Shown one piece after another: positions 1-7,050 of a stretch of 7,355 bases of DNA. Made by a program: the position numbers and the translations under genes. The stretch lies in assembly GCA_945486175.1 (NCBI GenBank), contig CALYTA010000040.1:1-7355 (forward strand). The letters run 5' to 3'. Positions within the stretch are counted from its first letter, which is position 1. Each line of letters opens with the position of its first letter. A model generated the notes under the pieces. The model saw nothing but the letters and a program-made list of their open reading frames with translations. It was not told the origin of the DNA and did no database searches. The DNA comes from an uncultured Clostridia bacterium. GTDB lineage: Bacteria; Bacillota; Clostridia; Oscillospirales; Butyricicoccaceae.

Positions 1-143
1 GTGCCGATGCGGCCGATATAGATGCGGTCGACGATGTTATACAGCACATTGACCAGCTGTGCCAGCGTCATTGGCACTGCGAGACGGATGATATTGGATG
101 AAACACTTCCTTTTGAGAAGTCTGTTTCCGATTGCATGTTCAT
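1..143 (-). CDS. MATE family efflux transporter, N-terminal fragment (cut by window edge)
   Basis: Translating the minus strand from the ATG at 143 gives 47 codons with no stop, running off the left edge. The product begins MNMQSETDFSKGSVSSNI and continues with a hydrophobic stretch holding LAVPMTLAQLVNVLYNIVD and RIYIGRIG. This matches the conserved first segment of MATE multidrug/toxin exporters, where short acidic and serine-rich residues precede helix 1 and a VDRIYIG-like motif follows it. MATE proteins are inner-membrane exporters of cationic or other compounds driven by Na+ or H+; the substrate cannot be predicted from this fragment. The start is uncertain between the ATGs at 143 and 137, which are in frame, and no strong Shine-Dalgarno sequence precedes either. 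A good promoter lies about 40 bases upstream. The gene diverges from the MFS gene. Confidence 0.85.
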   Translation of the reverse strand, partial: MNMQSETDFSKGSVSSNIIRLAVPMTLAQLVNVLYNIVDRIYIGRIG

Positions 144-180
144 GATAAAAACACAGGCTTTCTGTCGAGATCGTATTGCT

Positions 181-209
181 ATTATAGCACTGCCGGATGC
201 GGCGTGCAA
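181..209 (-). promoter_or_regulatory. Promoter of the MATE gene
   Basis: Read on the minus strand, a perfect TATAAT -10 box (181-186) lies 17 bases downstream of a weak -35 box, TTGCAC (204-209). Transcription would start near 174, giving a leader of about 30 bases before the ATG at 143. The -10 box and spacing are convincing; the -35 matches the consensus at only three of six positions. Confidence 0.6.
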
Positions 210-341
210 AGAGAAGAAATGGCATCGCGGCCTGTCGAAATGGAATAGGAGAAAAAAGCACAAAACCGGTGCGGAAAAAATGGGCATCTTTGACGGGAAT
301 TGAGAAGTTTTTTTATGTAGCAAAAAAATGGGGAAATGCAA

Positions 342-370
342 TTGACTTTTGTCCAAAACTGGAATATTCT
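342..370 (+). promoter_or_regulatory. Promoter of the MFS gene
   Basis: A TTGACT -35 box (342-347) and a TATTCT -10 box (365-370) are separated by 17 bases, the ideal sigma-A arrangement. Each box differs from consensus at one position. The predicted start is near 377, leaving a 5' leader of about 47 bases. This argues against the longer in-frame reading that begins with a TTG at 349, because that codon would lie inside the promoter spacer and not in the mRNA. Confidence 0.7.
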
Positions 371-412
371 TTCAGTTGGTTCGTTCAATTTACGTTCACA
401 AAAGGGAATTGC

Positions 413-417
413 GGAGG
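413..417 (+). promoter_or_regulatory. Ribosome binding site of the MFS gene
   Basis: GGAGG lies 6 bases before the ATG at 424. It fixes that ATG as the start, in preference to upstream in-frame codons such as the TTG at 349. Confidence 0.8.
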
Positions 418-423
418 TACAAA

Positions 424-1647
424 ATGGAACAAAAGGAGTCGTTTTTCCGTTCAATCGGAAAGGACAACCGGTATATTGTCGGAAACCTGTTTTATGCCTA
501 TTTCGCGCAGGGCTTTGCGCTGATTATGCTGGGCGCGATCCTGCCGGTGCTCAAGGCGGATTATGCGCTCGACTATCAGGTCGGCGGCATGCTGCTGTCC
601 GTGCAGTCGGTTGGCTATGCCATTGCCGGTCTGGGTGCGGGCTTTCTGCCGCTGTATTTCGGCCTGAAAAATTCATTCATTTTGCTGACATCCGGCGTCG
701 CCATCGGCATGGGTATGCTGCTGGTCGGCGGCAATCCGGTCTGGCTGCTGATTGCGATGGCGCTTATCGGCATCAGCAAGGGTGCAGTCACCAACTACAA
801 CAACCAGATCATGAGTGATCTGGCACGCGGCAATGCCGGCCCGCTCAACATGCTACATGCATTTTTTGCCATCGGCGCCTGCATTGCGCCGTTTGCCGTG
901 CTGCTCTGCTCGAAGGTGGATGCTTCCGGCTGGCGTCTGGCGGCGGCGATTGCGACTGTGGCCGCAGTGCTCGGCCTGCTCGCCATGTCGCGCATGAAGC
1001 TGGACAACACCCGCGCCTGCGGCGGCGAGGAGAAAAAAACCGCTGTTTCCTTTGGTTTCTTTAAGGAAAAGATTTTCTGGGTCACCATGCTGATTGTCTT
1101 TTTCTATCAGTGCATTGAGGCGTCCATGATGGGCTGGCTGACGTCGTTTTTCGTCGATTCGGGCGTCATGACCAACGATTTCGCGCAGGTTGTCACCTCC
1201 GCGCTGTGGATTGCGCTGCTGGTCGGCCGGTTCAGCTGCTCCGGCCTTGCGATGCGCTTCCGTCCGTATCAGATGATTCTGGTCATGGCGGCAGGACAGC
1301 TCGGCTTCCTGTATCTGCTGATTCAAAGCCACAGCTTTGGGATGATGATGGTTGCAACCATCGGCCTTGGCCTCAGCATGTCCGGCATGTACGGTACCTC
1401 GGTGTCCAATGCGGGCAACCTGTTCGCACGCTATCCGGTCTGCATGGGCTTCTTTGTTCTGCTGACCAGCATGGGTGCGGTTGTCGCGCCGTCTGCCGTC
1501 GGCATGGTGGCAAATATCGCAGGCATGCGCAGCGGCCTTGCCGTGCTGCTGATTGCAGCAGCCGCACTGATTGTCATGGCAGTGTACAATGCGGTGATGG
1601 TCTGCGGCCGTGCAGTCAGAAAGCGTGCCGTGAAGCATCACGCATAA
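424..1647 (+). CDS. Major facilitator superfamily (MFS) transporter
   Basis: This 407-residue, strongly hydrophobic protein has the two-times-six helix pattern of an MFS permease. Approximate helices in the N half lie at 18-44, 50-76, 84-102, 105-128, 142-163 and 169-189. A charged cytoplasmic loop follows at 190-217 (RMKLDNTRACGGEEKK). Helices in the C half lie near 218-244, 252-275, 281-300, 305-330, 338-363 and 370-395, and a basic tail ends the protein. The segments SKGAVTNYNN (118-127) and LNMLHAFFAIGACIAPF (141-157) resemble the fourth and fifth helices of FucP/sugar-type MFS proteins, so a sugar or other small polar solute is possible; the substrate is not determinable. The length is normal for the family. 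The start at 424 is supported by GGAGG 6 bases upstream and a promoter just before it. The gene is monocistronic, between its own promoter and the terminator at 1674-1702, and convergent with hydA. No functional link to hydrogenase is evident. Confidence 0.9.
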   Translation: MEQKESFFRSIGKDNRYIVGNLFYAYFAQGFALIMLGAILPVLKADYALDYQVGGMLLSVQSVGYAIAGLGAGFLPLYFGLKNSFILLTSGVAIGMGMLLVGGNPVWLLIAMALIGISKGAVTNYNNQIMSDLARGNAGPLNMLHAFFAIGACIAPFAVLLCSKVDASGWRLAAAIATVAAVLGLLAMSRMKLDNTRACGGEEKKTAVSFGFFKEKIFWVTMLIVFFYQCIEASMMGWLTSFFVDSGVMTNDFAQVVTSALWIALLVGRFSCSGLAMRFRPYQMILVMAAGQLGFLYLLIQSHSFGMMMVATIGLGLSMSGMYGTSVSNAGNLFARYPVCMGFFVLLTSMGAVVAPSAVGMVANIAGMRSGLAVLLIAAAALIVMAVYNAVMVCGRAVRKRAVKHHA

Positions 1648-1673
1648 CAGATTTGGTTGAGAAAAAACGGAAA

Positions 1674-1702
1674 CACCCGCGATTCTTCGTGAATCGCGGG
1701 TG
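1674..1702. terminator. Bidirectional intrinsic terminator between the MFS gene and hydA
   Basis: CACCCGCGATTC (1674-1685) and GAATCGCGGGTG (1691-1702) form a perfect 12-bp stem around a TTCGT loop. On the plus strand a C and then five T residues follow (1704-1708), ending the MFS transcript 27 bases after its stop codon. On the minus strand the stem is followed by TTTCCGTTTTTT, so the same hairpin can also stop the hydA transcript, whose stop codon is at 1731. Confidence 0.9.
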
Positions 1703-1730
1703 CTTTTTATGCATTTGAGAGGAGATGCAG

Positions 1731-3521
1731 TCAGTCTTCTCCGAAGTGGATGGTTGTATCCTCGGTATCCTGCATCTGCAGGCGCAGGCTGAGCGGCATC
1801 GTCCAGCTGTTGTGATCGGTGTGCAGCAGTTCTTCCGCACGTTCGGAGAGCGGTTCGCCGAGATAGCGGTCATACAGCACCTTGATCTCCGGATTTTCAT
1901 GCGAATAGCGCAGCGGGCTGAGGCGGTCGAGCTTATAGAGCAGTTCGCCGCGGGTTTCCGCCTGCTCGGTCTGCTCGAACGGAATCGGCTGTCCGCCGCC
2001 GCCGACACAGCCGCCCGGACATGCCATGATTTCCACGAAATCATAGTGTGCCTGTCCGGCGAGAATGGCTTCGATCAGACGGCGCGCATTGGCAAGGCCG
2101 CTGGCAACCGCACAGCGGACGACTGTGCCGTTCATGTCAAACTCCGCTTCACGCCAGCCCTCCTGTCCGCGGACTGCGCGGAAGGCATCAGGTGCCGGGT
2201 TCGTGCCGACAACAGAATAATAAGCGGTGCGCAGGGCAGCTTCCATAACGCCGCCGGTTGCGCCGAAGATGACGCCGGCACCCGAACCGACACCGAGCGG
2301 GGAATCGAATTCCGCTTCGGGCAGGCTGGAAACATTGATATTTTCCGAACGGATCAGGCGGTCCATTTCGCGCGTCGTGAGCGCGATGTCCACATCCTGA
2401 ATGCTGTCGGTCTGCCTGACATACATGTGCCCGTTCTTTTCCGCCTTCTTGGCGAGGCACGGCATGATGGAAACACAGCAGATTTTCTCCGGCGGGACGC
2501 CGATCTGCTCGGCAAAATAACTCTTCGTGACCGCGCCGAACATCTGCTGCGGGCTCTTCGCCGTAGACAGATAAGGCACAAGCTGCGGGTACTGCGATTT
2601 GAGGAAGCGCACCCAGCCCGGGCAGCAGGAGGTGAACATCGGATAGTCCTTGAATTCTCCAGAGGTGAAGCGCTTGAGGAATTCGGATGCTTCCTCCATG
2701 ATGGTCAGGTCAGCGGAGAACGAGGTGTCGAAGATATAATCAAAGCCCATCGACCGCAGTGCGGCAGCAAGGCGGCGCACCGTTGCCAGCTCGCGCGGCA
2801 GGCCGAGCGATTCGCCCCAGGCGGCACGAACTGCCGGTGCGATCTGGACAACCGTGATCTTGTCCGGATCTGCCAGCGCGTCGAGCACTTCAATCGTGTC
2901 GTCGCGCTCACGCAGTGCGCCGACCGGGCAGTGCGTGATGCACTGCCCGCACAGGGCACAGTCCGCTTCCTTGATGCGGCGGTTATAGGTGACGTCGATG
3001 GTGGCACGGCTTCCCGAACCGGTCATTTCCCAGATGCCGAGCGACTGGATCTTTTCACAGTACTGCACGCAGCGCATGCACTTGATGCACTTTTTTGGGT
3101 CGCGGAACAGCGGGAAGGTGGTCGTCCACAGTCCCTTCGGCAGATCCTGCGGGTATGGATTGCGCAGAATGCCGAGATCATTGGCTACATGCTGTAATTT
3201 GCAGTTGCCCGAGCGCACGCAGGTGGCACAGGTGCTGTCATGCTGCGACAGCAGCAGCTCGACATTGATGCGGCGCGCCTGACGGGCACGCGGCGAATTG
3301 GTGTATACCACCATGCCCTCATAGACGAGGTTGTTGCACGAGGAGACAAGACGGCTTTCGCCCTCGACCTCGACGCAGCAGACGCGGCAGGCGCCGATTT
3401 CATTGATTTCCTTCAGATAACACAGGGAAGGAATTGTGATACCGGCCTTTGCAGCGGCTTCCATGATGGTCGTGCCCTCCGGCACGCGCACGGCAATGCC
3501 GTTGATTGTTACGTTTACCAT
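1731..3521 (-). CDS. hydA: [FeFe] hydrogenase catalytic subunit, group A (CpI-like)
   Basis: This 596-residue cytoplasmic hydrogenase interconverts H2 with protons and electrons. Domains in order: a plant-type [2Fe-2S] domain (residues 1-78; C34, C45, C48, C62); a His-Cys3 [4Fe-4S] site (H94, C98, C101, C107); two ferredoxin-type [4Fe-4S] clusters (C145/148/151/155 and C188/191/194/198); then the H-cluster domain. All three H-cluster signatures are intact: TSCCPGW (298-303), with the proton-relay C299 and ligand C300; MPCLAKKAE (353-361), with C354; and EIMACPGGCVGGGGQP (497-512), with C501 and C505. A small-subunit-like C-terminal region follows (about 520-575), then about 20 extra residues ending in acidic TIHFGED. 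The layout and numbering closely match clostridial CpI. The ATG start overlaps the upstream flavoprotein stop and has an AGGAGG 12 bases away, so translational coupling is likely. The NuoG-like N-terminus and the GltD-type partner suggest an NAD(P)H-linked rather than ferredoxin-only enzyme (inference). Confidence 0.97.
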   Translation of the reverse strand: MVNVTINGIAVRVPEGTTIMEAAAKAGITIPSLCYLKEINEIGACRVCCVEVEGESRLVSSCNNLVYEGMVVYTNSPRARQARRINVELLLSQHDSTCATCVRSGNCKLQHVANDLGILRNPYPQDLPKGLWTTTFPLFRDPKKCIKCMRCVQYCEKIQSLGIWEMTGSGSRATIDVTYNRRIKEADCALCGQCITHCPVGALRERDDTIEVLDALADPDKITVVQIAPAVRAAWGESLGLPRELATVRRLAAALRSMGFDYIFDTSFSADLTIMEEASEFLKRFTSGEFKDYPMFTSCCPGWVRFLKSQYPQLVPYLSTAKSPQQMFGAVTKSYFAEQIGVPPEKICCVSIMPCLAKKAEKNGHMYVRQTDSIQDVDIALTTREMDRLIRSENINVSSLPEAEFDSPLGVGSGAGVIFGATGGVMEAALRTAYYSVVGTNPAPDAFRAVRGQEGWREAEFDMNGTVVRCAVASGLANARRLIEAILAGQAHYDFVEIMACPGGCVGGGGQPIPFEQTEQAETRGELLYKLDRLSPLRYSHENPEIKVLYDRYLGEPLSERAEELLHTDHNSWTMPLSLRLQMQDTEDTTIHFGED

Positions 3522-5353
3522 TGTCTCATTCTTCCTCCTCTGAAGTTGCCGTAGCCATAATGGTCGCAGCGCAGGCAGCGGGATGCTTCCTGCAGAACCT
3601 CATCCTCAGTCATCGGTTCCTTGATGTCGTCAAAGTTGGCGACGCAGTCGCAGGCCGGACGGGTGCGCAGATTGACGCGGCCGCAGGCCGGCGCAGGAGA
3701 CAACTGAGCCTCCGGGATGTCCTCAACCGCTGCATGGATGACATGGTTGTAGCCGAGGAAGTTGTCGATGTTGGCTGCGGCGACCTTGCCCGCAGCAATT
3801 GCACGGATAACAGTGGACGGGCCGGTGACGGCGTCACCACCTGCGAATACCTTCGGGCTGCCCTCTACGAAGCTGTCCGGCAGCGCGGAGATGCGGTCGC
3901 GGTTGGTCGCAACACCTGCGGCAGTGAATGCCTTGGAGTCGATACCCTGGCCGATGGCGACAATGACGATATCACAGGGAATAGCCTGTTCCGGCTTGTT
4001 TGCGGAGACCGGCTTCGGGCGTCCATCGCGTCCGACCGGGCCGATCTGCTGCGGCTGGGTGATGAGGGCAGTTACATGGCCTTCCTCATCGCGCTCGATG
4101 CGCACCGGAGCCTGCAGCGGCAGGATGGTTGCACCCTCGGCAGCTGCCTCTTCGATCTCCTCGGACAGCGCGGTCATATCGTCCACACGACGGCGGTAAA
4201 CCGTTGTGACACTGGAGGCTCCCAGACGGAGTGCGGTGCGGGTGGCATCCATTGAGACATTGCCGCCGCCGATGACACAGACGCGCTTGCCCGTGAAGTC
4301 GGGCGGATTGCCCTCGCCGATGTCGCGCAGCATTTCGACAGCGGAAACAACGCCGATGCTGCTCTCACCCGGAATGCCGATTTTGCGGTCGATGTGTGCA
4401 CCGATGCAGAGGAATACCGCATCGAATTCCTCTTCAATTTTGTGGAACGGGATATCGCGTCCGACGGAGATATCGGTATGTACCTCTACGCCTGTGCTGA
4501 GGATGACATCGATATCATTGTTCAGCATGTCCTCCGGCAGACGGTAGCGCGGGATGCCATAGCGCAGCATGCCGCCGAGCTGCGGGCGCTGTTCATAGAC
4601 AACCGCATGATGGCCCATCAGCTGCAGATAGAACGCACAGGATAAGCCGCCGGGGCCGCCGCCGACAATGGCGATGCGCTTGCCGGTAGACGGCTGGTTT
4701 GCAACCGGTGCGACATGCAGCGCATGTGTGACGGCAAAGTGCTTGATGCCGCAGATGTTGACTGCATCGTCAACCATGTTGCGGCGGCAGCGCGCTTCAC
4801 ACGGGTGCTCGCAGACAAATGCACAGGCTGTCGGGAACGGATTGTCCTTGCGGATGAGCTTGACTGCGTCCTCATAGCGTCCGGCGCGGACAAGAGCGAT
4901 GTATCCCGGTACGTCGACATGTGCGGGGCACAGTGCAACGCACGGAACCGGCTGGGTCAGGCCGCTGGTGCAGCGGTTGTTTGTGACATGCTCAATATAG
5001 TCGTCGCGGAAGCCCTGGACGCCGCGCAGAACCATGTTGGCGGCTTCATAGCCGATGGCACAGTCTGCGGTATCCGCGATGGTTTTTGCAGTCTTTTCAA
5101 TGCGGTCGATGGTTTCCAGCGTTGCGCGCTCGCTGAGGACGTCGTCCATCAGGCGTGCAAGCTGTCCAAGGCCAATGCGGCAGGGGGAACATTTGCCGCA
5201 GGTCTGTGCATGGCACAGCTTCAAAAAGCCGAGGGAAATGTCGACGGGACACAGTCCCGGAGGGCTGGCGGCAATGCGCCGTTCCAGATCCTTATACAGG
5301 CCTTCGACAACGGTCTGCGCCTGATTCGGGGTTTCCAAACTTAATCTGCTCAA
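3515..5353 (-). CDS. NuoF-N3 [4Fe-4S] domain fused to GltD/NfnL-like FAD-NAD(P)H oxidoreductase, hydrogenase partner
   Basis: This 612-residue flavoprotein is the probable electron-transfer partner of HydA. Residues 30-115 resemble the C-terminal NADH_4Fe-4S domain of NuoF/HydB: TCGKCSPCRIGL (51-62) gives C52, C55 and C58, and DCAIG gives a fourth cysteine, C98. Residues 125-205 are the Fer4_20-type cluster domain of GltD/NfnL (C128, C138, C142, then C177, C181, C185, C189). A GltD-like flavin module follows: FAD motif GGGPGG (231-236), NAD(P)H Rossmann motif GGGNVSMDA (362-370) followed by YRRR (386-389), and FAD-closing motif FAGGDAVTGPSTVIRAIAAG (503-522). The YRRR stretch is typical of NADPH-using GltD proteins, but NADH cannot be excluded. 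The tail holds further cysteines (C568, C570, C593, C596) of unknown role. The NuoF FMN/NADH domain is absent. The start is a TTG with GGAG 10 bases upstream; no in-frame ATG is better placed. The stop overlaps hydA by 7 bases, so the two form an operon. From memory, hydrogenase surveys describe glutamate-synthase-like partners for one group A subclass. Activity with glutamate is unlikely here because no GltB-like subunit is visible. Confidence 0.88.
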   Translation of the reverse strand: MSRLSLETPNQAQTVVEGLYKDLERRIAASPPGLCPVDISLGFLKLCHAQTCGKCSPCRIGLGQLARLMDDVLSERATLETIDRIEKTAKTIADTADCAIGYEAANMVLRGVQGFRDDYIEHVTNNRCTSGLTQPVPCVALCPAHVDVPGYIALVRAGRYEDAVKLIRKDNPFPTACAFVCEHPCEARCRRNMVDDAVNICGIKHFAVTHALHVAPVANQPSTGKRIAIVGGGPGGLSCAFYLQLMGHHAVVYEQRPQLGGMLRYGIPRYRLPEDMLNNDIDVILSTGVEVHTDISVGRDIPFHKIEEEFDAVFLCIGAHIDRKIGIPGESSIGVVSAVEMLRDIGEGNPPDFTGKRVCVIGGGNVSMDATRTALRLGASSVTTVYRRRVDDMTALSEEIEEAAAEGATILPLQAPVRIERDEEGHVTALITQPQQIGPVGRDGRPKPVSANKPEQAIPCDIVIVAIGQGIDSKAFTAAGVATNRDRISALPDSFVEGSPKVFAGGDAVTGPSTVIRAIAAGKVAAANIDNFLGYNHVIHAAVEDIPEAQLSPAPACGRVNLRTRPACDCVANFDDIKEPMTEDEVLQEASRCLRCDHYGYGNFRGGRMRQW

Positions 5354-5463
5354 TGCTGTTTCACTCCAAAAGATTTTCTTTTTGTCGGGTGTATCTTTTT
5401 GTTAAAAAACACACAGAGTTGCCCATAAAATAATCATAAAACAAGCAAAACTACTTATCTTTC

Positions 5464-5491
5464 ATTGTACGCTTTTTAGGAAAAAAATCAA
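5464..5491 (-). promoter_or_regulatory. Promoter and leader of the flavoprotein-hydA operon
   Basis: On the minus strand a TTGATT -35 box (5486-5491) and a TACAAT -10 box (5464-5469) are 16 bases apart. The predicted start is near 5457, giving an AT-rich untranslated leader of about 100 bases down to the TTG at 5353. I see no riboswitch or strong hairpin in that leader. The promoter shows the hydrogenase operon can be transcribed separately from the upstream hydG, which has its own terminator at 5561-5592. Confidence 0.6.
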
Positions 5492-5521
5492 TCGATTTGG
5501 TGAAATAATTTTGATTTTTTT
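5481..5521. repeat. AT-rich inverted repeat over the hydrogenase promoter
   Basis: AAAAAAATCAA (5481-5491) is exactly the reverse complement of TTGATTTTTTT (5511-5521), with a 19-base spacer. The left arm contains the -35 box of the flavoprotein-hydA promoter, so the repeat lies where a repressor or activator could act. It could equally be a chance product of very AT-rich sequence. Confidence 0.4.
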
Positions 5522-5560
5522 GCAAAAAGAGTGAAATTTGAAGGAATTCAGCCAAAGAAA

Positions 5561-5592
5561 GTGCCCAAAGACAGAAATCTGTCTTTGGGCAC
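5561..5592 (-). terminator. Intrinsic terminator downstream of hydG
   Basis: GTGCCCAAAGACAGA (5561-5575) and its exact complement (5578-5592) form a hairpin of about 14 bp with a small AAAT-type loop. On the minus strand it begins 14 bases after the hydG stop codon and is followed by TTTCTTT, a modest T-rich tract. It separates the regulator-hydG unit from the flavoprotein-hydA operon. On the plus strand there is no T run, so it is directional. Confidence 0.8.
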
Positions 5593-5606
5593 GTGAACGC
5601 GATCAC

Positions 5607-7022
5607 TCAGAAGCGGAAATCGCGCTGTCCTTCGTGGATATTTTCGATGTATTCGGTTGCCTTTCTGCGGACGATCTCGTTGGGGATGGTTTTCAGTTCC
5701 TTTGCAATCAGCGCTTCGCCGACGGCCTTGGTTTCCGGGGAAGCATAGTCTTCGAGATATTCCTTGAGCGTCATCAGCGCGTTCGGATGGCAGCAGTTGA
5801 CAATCTGTTTGCTCTTGAGCAGCGACATGAAGCGGTCACCGGTGCGGCCCTCGCGGTAGCAGGCGGTGCAGAAGCTCGGGACATAGCCGAGATCCATCAG
5901 CCAGTGCACGACTTCGTCGAGCGTGCGGCGGTCATCGACTTCAAACTGCGTGGTATCCTCCGGGCGGATGTCTTCGGTATAGCCGCCGACACTGGTGCGC
6001 GAGCCGCCGCTGATCTGGGAGATGCCGAGCTCGAGCACGCGTTCGCGGCTCTTCTGGCTCTCACGGGTGGAGACAATCATGCCGGTGTACGGTACGGCGA
6101 TGCGGATGCACGCGACGATTTTGGCGAACATGTCATCGGAAATGCCGTTGTCAAAGACATCCGGGTCGATGTCATCTGCACGGCGCACGCGCGGCACACT
6201 GATGGTGTGCGGGCCGACGCCCTTGTATGCCTCCAGATGCTCCGCATGCATGATGATACCGGTGAAGTCGTAGCGGTAGTTGTTCAGGCCGAACAGGACA
6301 CCCAGGCCGACATCGTCGATGCCGCCGTCCATGGCGCGGTCCATTGCCTCAGTGTGATAGGCATAATCGTGCTTCGGTCCCGTCGGATGCAGCTTTTCAT
6401 AGGATTCTTTGTTATAGGTCTCCTGGAACAGGATGTAGGTGCCGATGCCGGCATCCTTGAGCTTGCGGTAATTTTCTACCGTCGTCGCGGCGATATTGAC
6501 ATTGACGCGGCGGATGGCGCCGTTTTTGTGCTTGATGCTGTAAATCGTCTGGATGGATTCGAGGATGTACTCAATCGGGTTGTTGACCGGGTCTTCGCCG
6601 GACTCGATGGCGAGGCGCTTGTGGCCCATATCCTGCAGCGCGGTGACCTCGGCGACAATTTCCTCCTGTGTCAGCTTTTTGCGCGGGATGTGCTTGTTTT
6701 TGAGGTGATAGGGACAGTATTCGCAGCCGTTGATGCAGTAATTGGACAGATACAGCGGTGCGAACATGACAATGCGGTTGCCGTAGAACTCTTCCTTGAT
6801 CTTGCGGGCGAGCGCATAGATTTCCTGATTCTTGTCTTCCAGATCGCAGTCGAGCAGGACAAGTGCCTCTCGGTGGGAGACACCCTTCATTTTGCGCGCC
6901 TTTTCGAGAATCTGGTCAATCAGTTCGCGGTTGTGCTTGTTTTTCTCTGCGTAATCGAGACAGTCACGGATTTCCTCATCGCTGATGAATTCCTCTGCCT
7001 TGGGTGACATCATGTTGTACAT
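5607..7022 (-). CDS. hydG: [FeFe] hydrogenase H-cluster maturase HydG (radical SAM tyrosine lyase)
   Basis: HydG cleaves tyrosine with S-adenosylmethionine to p-cresol and a glycine-derived fragment, and yields the Fe-bound CO and cyanide used to build the H-cluster diiron site. The 471-residue product has the usual family length. The radical SAM cluster motif CINGCEYC (C96, C100, C103; CX3CX2C) sits near the start of the barrel, preceded by the N-terminal helical region. The C-terminal auxiliary cluster motif has the exact HydG spacing CX2CX22C (C385, C388, C411) within CTACYREGRTGDRF. These features separate it from the related thiamine enzyme ThiH, which lacks the C-terminal motif. The ATG at 7022 was chosen because AGGAGG lies 7 bases upstream; the open frame runs on to 7334, but that part overlaps the upstream gene in another frame. 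The gene lies 28 bases after the regulator gene and is probably cotranscribed with it. It would act on the hydA product encoded downstream. hydE and hydF are not in the window. Confidence 0.97.
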   Translation of the reverse strand: MYNMMSPKAEEFISDEEIRDCLDYAEKNKHNRELIDQILEKARKMKGVSHREALVLLDCDLEDKNQEIYALARKIKEEFYGNRIVMFAPLYLSNYCINGCEYCPYHLKNKHIPRKKLTQEEIVAEVTALQDMGHKRLAIESGEDPVNNPIEYILESIQTIYSIKHKNGAIRRVNVNIAATTVENYRKLKDAGIGTYILFQETYNKESYEKLHPTGPKHDYAYHTEAMDRAMDGGIDDVGLGVLFGLNNYRYDFTGIIMHAEHLEAYKGVGPHTISVPRVRRADDIDPDVFDNGISDDMFAKIVACIRIAVPYTGMIVSTRESQKSRERVLELGISQISGGSRTSVGGYTEDIRPEDTTQFEVDDRRTLDEVVHWLMDLGYVPSFCTACYREGRTGDRFMSLLKSKQIVNCCHPNALMTLKEYLEDYASPETKAVGEALIAKELKTIPNEIVRRKATEYIENIHEGQRDFRF

Positions 7023-7029
7023 AGTCGTG

Positions 7030-7035
7030 CCTCCT
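7030..7035 (-). promoter_or_regulatory. Ribosome binding site of hydG
   Basis: A perfect AGGAGG on the minus strand, 7 bases before the ATG at 7022, decides the hydG start against in-frame codons farther upstream and the internal ATGs at codons 4 and 5. Confidence 0.85.
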
Positions 7036-7050
7036 GAAATGCGGGTGCAG

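Noticed and set aside
349..423. Longer N-terminus for the MFS transporter from a TTG at 349
   Set aside because: That TTG falls between the -35 and -10 boxes of the promoter, and the ATG at 424 has an ideal ribosome site.
1725..3197. A 490-codon open frame on the plus strand opposite hydA
   Set aside because: It is antisense to a hydrogenase with every cofactor motif intact, has no recognisable domain, and is explained by GC-rich codon bias.
5399..5416. Possible Rex redox-repressor site (half-site TTGTTAA) in the hydrogenase leader
   Set aside because: Only one half matches; the expected TTAACAA partner is replaced by CACACAG. A second candidate at 5498-5515 also fits in one half only.
5402..5437. 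An 11-residue leader peptide (MIILWATLCVF) in the hydrogenase operon leader
   Set aside because: It has no Shine-Dalgarno sequence and no run of regulatory codons, and no attenuator hairpin follows it.
5538..7007. A 489-codon open frame on the plus strand opposite hydG
   Set aside because: It mirrors a complete HydG coding sequence, passes through the hydG terminator hairpin at its start and has no convincing ribosome site or family resemblance.
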